The notes below the pieces were generated by a model, which made no database searches, had not been told where the DNA came from, and saw only the letters and a program-made list of their open reading frames with translations. A stretch of 64,000 nt of DNA, taken from the NCBI RefSeq assembly GCF_036924645.1, contig NZ_JAZHRX010000001.1:5793501-5857500 (forward strand). Reading direction: 5' to 3'. A program made the translations under genes and the position numbers. How positions within the stretch are numbered: the stretch's first letter is position 1; every line of letters starts with the position of its first letter. The DNA comes from Bradyrhizobium sp. AZCC 2176. GTDB lineage: Bacteria > Pseudomonadota > Alphaproteobacteria > Rhizobiales > Xanthobacteraceae. This document shows, in pieces, positions 25,588 to 32,199 of this stretch.

Positions 25588-25723
25588 GCCTCCGTCGGTC
25601 CGTATGCGCGCCTGCGCCCCGGCACCTCGCTTGGTGAGGGCGTTCGGATCGGCAATTTCGTGGAGACAAAGGCCGCGACGCTCGAAGCGGGCGCCAAGGT
25701 CAACAATCTCTCCTATGTCGGGG
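25588..25723 (+). pseudogene. glmU beta-helix fragment
   Basis: Codons [20 protein letters not shown] through NNLSYVGG align with residues of the intact glmU coded at 24204-24339. About 122 of 135 bases agree, and most changes are at third codon positions. Both flanks are unrelated to glmU. The pattern indicates a piece of another strain's glmU brought in by recombination, not local decay. Confidence 0.82.
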
Positions 25724-25774
25724 GGAATTCGGTGCCAGTGCACTCAATTGCACTTCGCCAGCGGCAAGTTAAGT

Positions 25775-25790
25775 GCACTGTCACCGTAAC
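25775..25790 (+). repeat. module-boundary motif, copy 1
   Basis: GCACTGTCACCGTAAC, a near match to GCACTGTCACCGTAATTC. It overlaps the end of the nucleotidyltransferase gene and follows the glmU fragment. Confidence 0.6.
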
Positions 25791-26608
25791 CCGTGCAGCC
25801 GCCAGTCGAACGTCTCCATCTCGGCGCGGCGCTCGGCGTCGGGCCGCCAGTCGAACAGCACGCGAGTCTCGGTCTTCATTCCGTCGAGAGTCGAGCGCGA
25901 AGCGAATGACAAGCGCGCCTTGCGTGCCCGCAGCAACTGCAGAACCTCGGTACTGCCGTAAGTCAGGCTCCCCGTGAAATCGAAGGTCTTGCCGCTGTTG
26001 TCTGCGCGATAATGCGACTCGTCGGTATGCTGTTCGCGGCGCGGCGCGACCTCGACCACGAGATCGATGTCGCCGAGATCGTTGCTGTTAGTGAGATACG
26101 ATCCGAACGCGGTGATCTTGTGTACGAAGAACACCAGCTCGTCGCGCTTATTGATCTCGTTGGCGCGTGCAATCAGGGCAGCGACTTCGGCGTCGGCCTT
26201 GGCGCGGTCGAAGCGTTTCGTCAGGTTCGCAGCCGCGACTTGCCGACCCTTCTGGCTGGTCTGGTATTTGGCTTTATCGAACTTGTGCTCCGGTTCGTGG
26301 GGTTCGAGGTAGCCCTCGGCGAGCAGCGCATCGAAGACGCGCTTGGCCTCGGCGGCCTTGATCGGCGTGAACTTGAAGCCCCAGATTTTGCAATATTGCT
26401 TGCGGTCATCAGAATCGCATCGCTGGCGAAGGGTCTTCGGGATTCTCGGATTGGCCTTGTGGGCGGCGTCCACCGTGCTGCGCCAATGCTCGTCGTTGAG
26501 GAACTCAAGCACCGTTTCCGCGTCGATTCGAAATACGTTGAGGTGGCGCATCAGGTCGCGCGCTTTCTTGACGGGCAGTCCGGCGATAATGTTGGAATCA
26601 AGTTTCAT
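25781..26608 (-). CDS. nucleotidyltransferase-domain protein
   Basis: With the ATG at 26608 the protein has 275 residues (a TTG at 26656 is possible). The C-terminal half has the polymerase-beta-type nucleotidyltransferase signature [19 protein letters not shown]: Gly-Ser at 169-170 and the metal-binding Asp pair at 180/182. The N-terminal 110 residues look like a winged helix or similar helical domain. That architecture differs from CD-NTases, where the signature is near residue 60. It may modify RNA or protein. It lies with an upstream unknown gene and a divergent membrane protein, a possible accessory or defence module. Confidence 0.72.
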   Translation of the reverse strand: MKLDSNIIAGLPVKKARDLMRHLNVFRIDAETVLEFLNDEHWRSTVDAAHKANPRIPKTLRQRCDSDDRKQYCKIWGFKFTPIKAAEAKRVFDALLAEGYLEPHEPEHKFDKAKYQTSQKGRQVAAANLTKRFDRAKADAEVAALIARANEINKRDELVFFVHKITAFGSYLTNSNDLGDIDLVVEVAPRREQHTDESHYRADNSGKTFDFTGSLTYGSTEVLQLLRARKARLSFASRSTLDGMKTETRVLFDWRPDAERRAEMETFDWRLHGLR

Positions 26609-26646
26609 TTGGTCTGGGTGTTGTTCCCATTTGTGTGAACCGTCCT

Positions 26647-26976
26647 TCACTGCCAAGTGTCGTCGTCTGGATCAGGCTTCTCGGCGGATAGATGAACTGG
26701 ATTGATATCTTCGATCACTGAAAGCGCTTCGCGAGCCCTGTTCTGATCTAGGCCGTCCCTATGAACTATTTGCGTGAAATACCTTTGCAGAAGTTTTCGG
26801 CGCCCCGCGTCGTCTGCCTCTCGCCAACTTAGATCACAGGCGCCAACCGACATCGGATGGGCTTTGAGCGGAGGTGCTTCGGGAATTGTTGTCACTGCAA
26901 TCTGCCCCGACGTGGGGCGGCCCTGCCACATATCGCGGTCCGGTGTCCAAACAATCATCGCGTCTCTAAGCAACAT
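26647..26976 (-). CDS. hypothetical protein upstream of nucleotidyltransferase
   Basis: The ATG at 26976 (MLLRDAMIVW) has AAGGGA eight bases ahead and gives 109 residues; the open frame continues to a TTG at 26982. No motif is recognised. The N-terminal half is mixed and the C-terminal half is acidic and probably helical. It ends 38 bases before the nucleotidyltransferase ATG, or overlaps it if the TTG start is used, so they are likely co-transcribed. It might be the partner (antitoxin or adaptor) of that enzyme, which is inference only. Confidence 0.5.
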   Translation of the reverse strand: MLLRDAMIVWTPDRDMWQGRPTSGQIAVTTIPEAPPLKAHPMSVGACDLSWREADDAGRRKLLQRYFTQIVHRDGLDQNRAREALSVIEDINPVHLSAEKPDPDDDTWQ

Positions 26977-27172
26977 CTGCAATTCCCTTCGGGTGACCTT
27001 GTTGCCTCAGATCACATTTTAAGCTCAGGGTACAGTAATGGTTGGCTTGATTGTAGCCAGCATTAACCTAAAGTAGAATCTACCAGAGCCCTATCGCGCT
27101 GGGCTGGTCAGGGCTGGTAATAATGGACCGATAAAGTGATTCCGACGCGGCAAGAGGGAGGGGCGTTGGCCA

Positions 27173-28210
27173 GTGACAATAGCATTGCGGGATAGCTCGC
27201 CAGAAGCAGTATTGCAGCTGCTGGACCAGCTAGAGAAAATTGAAGACCCGTTCAGTCCTGAATTTGAACATTTAGACTTGGGCGATTGGCCTCAAGTTCA
27301 TGTCTACATACCTCATCCCGAGGTCTCATCCAGCATTACGCCCCCGTTCATGGAGGCGTTTCTTGAGCTACAGAAGCAAATCTACCGGTTGGCCGCTCAA
27401 GCCTCTGCAGGGGTGGCTGATAGCGGACAACTTTCTGAAGGGGTCAAAGCAGAACTCCAAATCAATGTCCTCGTTACAGATGGTAGCTCTAATCTCACGG
27501 CTAAACTGGAAAAAATCGTTCCGGGATTGTTGAAGCAAATGATTGGCAAACTGGATGGCAAGCGGGCGGCTATCGTCCTCGTATCTGTGGCCGCACTAGT
27601 AGGTGGTAACTGGGCGTTCAATGCGTGGCTCGAACAGCAGAAAGCCATCAAGATTGAGGAGTTGAAGAGCAAAGATCACATCGAGGCTTTGAAGGCACTC
27701 ACCCTCAGCTCGACCGGCCAATTGGAAGCACTCAAGACAATTACCGGCGTGCTGGAGAAGCAGGGCGAGATTGGCAGCCGTGCGTTGGAGGCTATTACCG
27801 CCACGAACGATGCCTTGCTTAAAGCGGCATCCAAAACCTCCGAAAGCTCGATAAACGATACACATCTGACCCGGCAGGAAGCCGAGTTGCTGCGGACAAC
27901 GCCAAGAAAGAAAGCCGAGCTCCGAATCGCGATCCAAAGGATGCGGGTGCTCGACATCAACACCAGCGATCCACATGAGCTGAGCGTCCTAATCAGCACT
28001 CCAGACAAGAAGCAGCAGTATCGGATTAAGTTCGGAGATACCCTGTTCTCGGACCCATCCCGAAAGGCGATCTTTGAGGCGCTAGATAGCCGGGACTCGA
28101 TCTGGATGGAGATCGCCTTTCGCGAGATCGATGGCGAAGTGAAATCGGTTCAACTGTTGCGGACCACTAATCCACCCTCAGTTGCTGAGGCCACCGACTC
28201 CGAAGAATAG
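27173..28210 (+). CDS. single-pass membrane protein of unknown function
   Basis: Starts at GTG 27173 with GGGAGGGG upstream; 345 residues. About 130 cytoplasmic-type residues precede a single helix at 131-150 (AAIVLVSVAALVGGNWAF). A Lys/Glu-rich coiled-coil-like stretch (155-245) and a C-terminal beta-rich domain of about 90 residues follow. It is divergent from the nucleotidyltransferase pair across 200 bases. I do not recognise the family. The soluble-TM-coil layout resembles membrane-disrupting effectors in some defence systems, but no diagnostic motif is present. Confidence 0.7.
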   Translation: MTIALRDSSPEAVLQLLDQLEKIEDPFSPEFEHLDLGDWPQVHVYIPHPEVSSSITPPFMEAFLELQKQIYRLAAQASAGVADSGQLSEGVKAELQINVLVTDGSSNLTAKLEKIVPGLLKQMIGKLDGKRAAIVLVSVAALVGGNWAFNAWLEQQKAIKIEELKSKDHIEALKALTLSSTGQLEALKTITGVLEKQGEIGSRALEAITATNDALLKAASKTSESSINDTHLTRQEAELLRTTPRKKAELRIAIQRMRVLDINTSDPHELSVLISTPDKKQQYRIKFGDTLFSDPSRKAIFEALDSRDSIWMEIAFREIDGEVKSVQLLRTTNPPSVAEATDSEE

Positions 28211-28217
28211 AACCAGT

Positions 28218-28246
28218 GGTCACCGTAATTCTGTCACCGTAGTTCC
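28218..28246 (+). repeat. module-boundary motif, copies 2a and 2b
   Basis: Two tandem partial copies, GGTCACCGTAATTC and CTGTCACCGTAGTTCC, begin eight bases after the stop of the membrane-protein gene and end four bases before the lipoprotein pseudogene. Confidence 0.6.
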
Positions 28247-28250
28247 GGGT

Positions 28251-28629
28251 TTAGGTTGCGCCAGGTGGCTTGCCCTGAAACTGGATGTTGCACTTCTTTG
28301 CGATAGAGGCCTGCTCGATGGCAACCATTTGGCCCTTCATGTTGGCAAGCTCCGCTGCCGTCTGCTTGTCACCACCGACAAAGAATGCCGCCGGCCAGAA
28401 CACAACTATGGCTGCTGCAGTAACTAGGCCGTCTTTGGTTCGTTGACTGTCTTGGGCACCAGACAACGTTGCCGCCCGGGTCGAAATCGCCTGCGCTTCG
28501 AGGCCCAGGTTGCTGGCAGGTGTATGCCTGATAAGTGACAGGCGAAACATAAGACGGCGCAATATCCGAAGCCGATGAGGCGCACCCACCCAACGCGGCG
28601 CCCAGCGCCACGATTCCCAGACTACGCAT
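28251..28629 (-). pseudogene. lipoprotein gene split by a one-base insertion
   Basis: The ATG at 28629 opens MRSLGIVALGAALGGC, a lipoprotein signal with lipobox LGGC. The frame runs to YTCQQ and then departs. The continuation GLEAQAISTRA through NIQFQGKPPGAT lies in the next frame, with a hydrophobic segment (LVTAAAIVVFWPAAFFVGG). An extra C in the CAACCTGGG stretch near 28509 accounts for the split. Removing it would restore a lipoprotein of about 125 residues. It is confined between two boundary motifs. Confidence 0.75.
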
Positions 28630-28833
28630 GTTTGAAATCTCCCCCGACCCGTCCTCATCCAACCGCAACCGGAGAGCGAGGGCAATAGCGGGGACGCTGC
28701 CCCGGTACTTTTACGGAGCTTTCCTGCTGCGCGGCACATCGTCTGGCGGAGAACACGGAAAAGGCCGACTCGAAATCGGTCCCTTGAATGGTGCACTTAA
28801 TCCGACCGAGGTTGCTGGCGTGGTGCATTTTAA

Positions 28834-28876
28834 GCACTGTCACCGTAATTCGTAATTCGCTGGCACCGTAATTCGC
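28834..28876 (+). repeat. module-boundary motif, copies 3a and 3b
   Basis: GCACTGTCACCGTAATTC (28834-28851) is followed by GGCACCGTAATTCGC (28862-28876). The second copy of the segmental duplication starts inside the last bases (28873), so the motif is exactly at that junction. Confidence 0.65.
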
Positions 28877-29016
28877 AGCACGATTTAGCAATTTGGCTAC
28901 CAATTGGTGCCAGCATTCCGCCATTGCGGATAGGTCGCGATCGGCGACAGCGAATTCCGAAAGGCTCTAACCCGACCAGCCCGGTTGGCGGTCTCTTTCC
29001 TTTGGAGAGGCCCACT

Positions 29017-29076
29017 ATGTTCAAAGGCTTTGTAATGGCAGCCGTGATGCTGCTTGGTGCGTCGCAGCTAGACTAG
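29017..29076 (+). pseudogene. truncated copy of the 44-aa exported protein gene
   Basis: Same start, ribosome binding site and first 19 codons as the gene at 24901, then TAG, because GATCAG became GACTAG. The remaining codons are still recognisable downstream. Confidence 0.7.
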
Positions 29077-29186
29077 TATCTCACCCATGGTCGGTATACT
29101 GATGCCGCCACATCGATGCTGAGGCAGATCAGGCACTCGTTCGGTATTTGACCTGCAACCCGGCTGGCATCGGCTGCATTGCGACC

Positions 29187-29295
29187 GCTCGTTAGAGCGT
29201 TTTCCAGCGAAGTGGACACCGGTTCGCGTCAAGAAAACGCGTCAAAACAAAAGACTAGAGCTCGTTCTGATTCAATCAGAACGGAAAATGCTCCG
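29187..29295. repeat. 109-base dispersed repeat element
   Basis: The sequence around AGAGCGTTTTCCAGCGAAGT and the inner palindrome GTTCTGATTCAATCAGAAC are those of an alphaproteobacterial intergenic repeat. The intact block at 25065-25080 shows the unoccupied site, so the insertion boundaries can be read directly. Confidence 0.78.
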
Positions 29296-29381
29296 GCCAC
29301 TCGGTTGACGCCGAAGGGAACGCCTTAACCATTGATGAATGGAAACGGCCCCTGGAGCAGCCTGACAGGTAGTCATGCAAA

Positions 29382-29411
29382 GGCCCGGCAGCCATTTCGG
29401 ACTGCCGGGCC
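29382..29411 (+). terminator. GC-rich hairpin, second copy
   Basis: GGCCCGGCAG (29382-29391) pairs with CTGCCGGGCC (29402-29411), ten pairs against nine in the copy at 25344. An added G on one side is matched by a G-to-C change on the other. Confidence 0.5.
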
Positions 29412-29582
29412 AAACGCAAATACTAGGTGAACTTACTAGGTGAACTGAATGCCGCGCCGCTGCAATGCGGCTATTCTGATGCGGATTTCGGAACTGTCTA
29501 TCCGGAAGAGTACGGGCGCGCACTCAGAGAAGAATCTTCAGAGGGGAGTCGTGAGAGAGGAGCCGATCCGAACGGACGTGAC

Positions 29583-29765
29583 TTAACCTCTGAGCTTCGT
29601 CTCGTCTTCTAACTCCCGAAGTCGATCGATCTGCATTTTGAAGTGCGCGGGTATCTCTCGATCTTCCTTTATCGACGCTCGTAGTCTTTCGCCAATCTTT
29701 TGAACGATCGCGCGACTGTGTCGGGAGTCAATCTCAACAGTGTTTCGCTTGACAGTGTTTCGCAT
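29583..29765 (-). CDS. small conserved hypothetical protein, 60 aa
   Basis: ATG at 29765 with GGAG eight bases ahead; MRNTVKRNTVEIDSRHSRAI opens a charged, helical peptide (EIGERLRAS-like middle, then RLRELED). I recall similar short Bradyrhizobium proteins without known function. An open frame continues upstream to 29792 only through a TTG. Confidence 0.58.
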   Translation of the reverse strand: MRNTVKRNTVEIDSRHSRAIVQKIGERLRASIKEDREIPAHFKMQIDRLRELEDETKLRG

Positions 29766-29957
29766 AGCAGTTCTCCAGCCCGCACGGCCCAACGACGCCC
29801 GACAGCAATATCGAGGGCCTTCTTCCTGCTCGCAGATAAGACGGAGACCGCCGCCTTTGGCTATCTTGCGCGAGCGCTTGTTCTTGAACAGCGGGTCCGA
29901 AGACCTTTGGCTATCCGCGACATGCGCCGTTCATTGACGGCGGGCGGCGGTCTCGGA

Positions 29958-30299
29958 TTAACAATTCCGCCATGGGGACTTTCGTTCCGGTTCCATTAAC
30001 GGTTGTTCAGCTTTCTTCAGGGAACTGCGAATTTCTTCAGGGAACTGCGAACTACGGCAAGCGATCCCATGCTTGGTCTCCAATCTCCATTGGAAGGCCG
30101 CTTCGCATATGGGCCCGTCCTCGTTGCGCACCGAGATCGCCAGGCGGGGGCAGCCTTCACGGCGAACCGTATCGCGCGCGAGATCAGCAAGGGAGAGGGA
30201 GACTTCGCGCCGTACTGAGGCCATGTCGGGCAGGATCATGCCGTCTTCGTCAGGAGTTAGTTCGCCATCAGCAATAACATCGAAAAAGTACCGGCCCAT
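29958..30299 (-). CDS. DUF6894-like protein with altered C-terminus
   Basis: The ATG at 30299 opens MGRYFFDVIADGELTPDEDG, the typical start of the short DUF6894 family, ending normally near EAAFQWRLETKH. About 35 extra residues follow. Their DNA contains a perfect 20-base tandem duplication (30012-30031 and 30032-30051), which shifts the frame, so the tail is probably not native. Function of the family is unknown. Confidence 0.68.
   Translation of the reverse strand: MGRYFFDVIADGELTPDEDGMILPDMASVRREVSLSLADLARDTVRREGCPRLAISVRNEDGPICEAAFQWRLETKHGIACRSSQFPEEIRSSLKKAEQPLMEPERKSPWRNC
30012..30051. repeat. 20-base tandem duplication
   Basis: TTTCTTCAGGGAACTGCGAA occurs twice head to tail inside the 3' part of the DUF6894-like gene. 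Confidence 0.9.
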
Positions 30300-30437
30300 G
30301 TGAGCGCTCCTGGTCATGGCGGGAGCGCGGTGGCGTCTCTCAGTCACCGATAAATTGCCGTGTTGACCGTGCGGTGATCCATGGCAATCTCTGGCACTGC
30401 GGTATGTTCCAAAGAACTGACGACGAATTGCAGTCCA

Positions 30438-30456
30438 GCACAGTCACCGTAATTCC
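30438..30456 (+). repeat. module-boundary motif, copy 4
   Basis: GCACAGTCACCGTAATTCC, between the DUF6894-like gene and the GFA-family gene; one base differs from the commonest form. Confidence 0.6.
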
Positions 30457-30481
30457 ACGCGCGTTGTAGTTCGGTTGTGTC

Positions 30482-30901
30482 TCAGTTTGAATTTTTTGGG
30501 AGGTAGCTTTGCCGGAAGTGCTCCACGGCACCATCAATTTGAACCCAATCATGTTTCGACTGTTCGAAAACCGATATGACGGGGGCCGGGTATTTTGGTT
30601 CTGCCATCGCGCCGACCGCAACGGCGATCAGCGCGGGCAGATTGCTGAGTTTCCAGTAGACTGTTGAGCCGCACTGTGGACAAAAATAGTTATGAATTTT
30701 CCCGCCGCTTGCGGCGGCGTGCGTGAACTCCTTTGAGGTCCCCGAGATGGTGACAACATCGGCGGGGTAATAAGCGCCTACACCGAACGGCGCGCCGGTT
30801 CGGCGTTGGCAGTCGATGCAATGACAAGCAACGACTATCTTGGATGGTTCTTTTGGAAGCGAGAGCGTGACTGCACCGCAGCTGCATCGAGCGTCAGCCA
30901 T
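30482..30901 (-). CDS. GFA (CENP-V) family zinc protein
   Basis: A 139-residue protein with the zinc ligands of the glutathione-dependent formaldehyde-activating family: RCSCGAV near the start, CHCIDCQRRTG at about 27-37 and FCPQCGSTVYW near 75-83. Family members are often annotated as glutathione-formaldehyde adduct formers, but most have no demonstrated activity. It is enclosed by boundary motifs at 30438 and 31061, as a self-contained module. Confidence 0.88.
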   Translation of the reverse strand: MADARCSCGAVTLSLPKEPSKIVVACHCIDCQRRTGAPFGVGAYYPADVVTISGTSKEFTHAAASGGKIHNYFCPQCGSTVYWKLSNLPALIAVAVGAMAEPKYPAPVISVFEQSKHDWVQIDGAVEHFRQSYLPKNSN

Positions 30902-31060
30902 TCGAATTATCCTCCAGTTGCTTCCGAGCAGGCAAAGCTTACCGCGAAGGGACGATGGGCCATTCGACCGATGACGGTAAAATCGATCTGATCGAACTTT
31001 ATGGGGCTCTATTGCTCCGTCAAAGCTCGCACATCAGAATTACGCAGAATTACAGTGACA

Positions 31061-31080
31061 GCACTGTCATCGTAATTCCG
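31061..31080 (+). repeat. module-boundary motif, copy 5
   Basis: GCACTGTCATCGTAATTCCG. It is preceded by GAATTACAGTGACA (31047-31060), an imperfect inverse of the motif, so this copy can form a cruciform. Confidence 0.6.
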
Positions 31081-31104
31081 ATGCGGGGCAGCCTGAGGCC
31101 GGAG

Positions 31105-31245
31105 TTACAACGGCCGCCGCGACTGATACGCACGCCGACCGCGCCGGATCGCAAGTGCGATGTAGGCGATGCCGATTGCAACCGCGATCAGCGCACCAAG
31201 GGCGACGGCGATCGCGATCCCGCCAAGCATTATCAGCACATCCAC
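31105..31245 (-). CDS. putative 46-aa membrane peptide
   Basis: Reading from GTG 31245 gives one strongly hydrophobic segment (IAVALGALIAVAIGIAYIAL) and a basic end (RRGRRAYQSRRPL), a normal small membrane protein. ATG at 31230 is another possible start. No clear ribosome binding site and no known family, so it is a candidate only. Confidence 0.4.
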   Translation of the reverse strand: MDVLIMLGGIAIAVALGALIAVAIGIAYIALAIRRGRRAYQSRRPL

Positions 31246-31507
31246 GTGAGGCCCCCGCCCTGCAAATAAACATAAAAATTTTTGTTGGTAACTGTCATCG
31301 TGATGCAACCACTACGATAGCCGCCCAGGGCGCCCATAGGGAAGTGACCGTGCATTTAATTCCGCTCGGTCAAGCCTGCGCGCACAAACTAATTTCCTGA
31401 ACCAAATCAAACTGATGCTACCCGTCCAGCCTCATCCGAAAAAATATTCCGCTTTCGCTGCAGGCCAAATCACCGCTATCACTCCGGCCATCCACCCCGG
31501 CAAGAGG

Positions 31508-32060
31508 GGCGTATCGCGATCGTCACGGACGCGGGGTTGGATGCGGTGGACGCAGCGGCGTCGGGCGCGATCGTGGTCGCAGGGCGGGTTCTCCCGTGAG
31601 TGATCCAACGTTTGCGCAGACGACCGGCGTTTCAAGGCCTTCGCCTTTAGCTTCGGCCGGCATCTCGCCGGTCGGAGTGGCGTGGAGGCGCTGCGTACGG
31701 CGAAGTCGTGTGGTTCTGGCATCCGTGGCTGATGTCAAGCCAGCGGAGACGCGTCGGCCCGACCGGGCTTAGACAAATCTCAATCCGCTGGTGACGGTGA
31801 CAAAAAGGAATTCGTCGCCGGGAAGAGCACGAAGTAAGCCGTAAAGCCATTGCGCAGGGAATGCCGGATTGCCTCCGCTGAACCTGTATGCTCGTGTGCG
31901 TTTCCTTCTACCCATTGCACACGGGACCGCGGGTGCAGCGCGCATCCGGCATTCCCTGCTCCCTCTCTTTCGGGGAGACCAAGGTCAAAGCTCGGGCAGC
32001 TCATGCCGCGAGATCGCGGTCCCGTATTCCGCTCGCCTCGCGGACGTGACAGGTTAAGCC
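31508..32060. repeat. long dispersed Bradyrhizobium-type repeat
   Basis: The sequence from GGCGTATCGCGATCGTCACG through CGCCTCGCGGACGTGACAGG corresponds, by recall, to a widely repeated intergenic segment whose spurious translations are often annotated as hypothetical proteins. It contains an inverted pair around GGAATGCCGGAT and ATCCGGCATTCC (about 31858 and 31945). Confidence 0.6.
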
Positions 32061-32075
32061 CTGGTCAGGCGGGCC

Positions 32076-32111
32076 GTTAAGCTTTCCGCTTAAGACTGTC
32101 TCAATACGCAA
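32076..32111 (+). repeat. 36-base direct repeat, right copy
   Basis: Right-hand partner of 24647-24682, with two substitutions in 36 bases. It lies 89 bases before the glmS start and marks the right edge of the accessory insertion. Confidence 0.7.
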
Positions 32112-32199
32112 CAATTATTGAGTATCTGTCGGACTGCATTTCTCGTTAAGAGAATCCCGGGTTGCGACGCTATTCGTCGATTTGGGGAAATAGAACCGC

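Larger units (their letters stand above)
28873..29524 (+). repeat. segmental duplication, decayed copy
   Basis: Counterpart of 24757-25478. The 44-residue gene here (ATG at 29017) stops at codon 20 (TAG, 29074-29076), and most of the 49-residue gene is deleted. A repeat element is inserted at 29187-29295, and a short stretch (CTTACTAGGTGAA) is duplicated near 29429. Confidence 0.88.
31246..32199. other. non-coding stretch upstream of glmS, mostly repeat
   Basis: No gene recognised. About 31508-32060 is a multi-copy sequence familiar from Bradyrhizobium genomes. The right copy of the 36-base direct repeat (32076-32111) and the glmS leader complete the stretch. Confidence 0.5.

Noticed and set aside
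31508..32060. Several open frames upstream of glmS
   Set aside because: They fall in a dispersed repeat whose translations are frequent annotation artefacts; none has a ribosome binding site.
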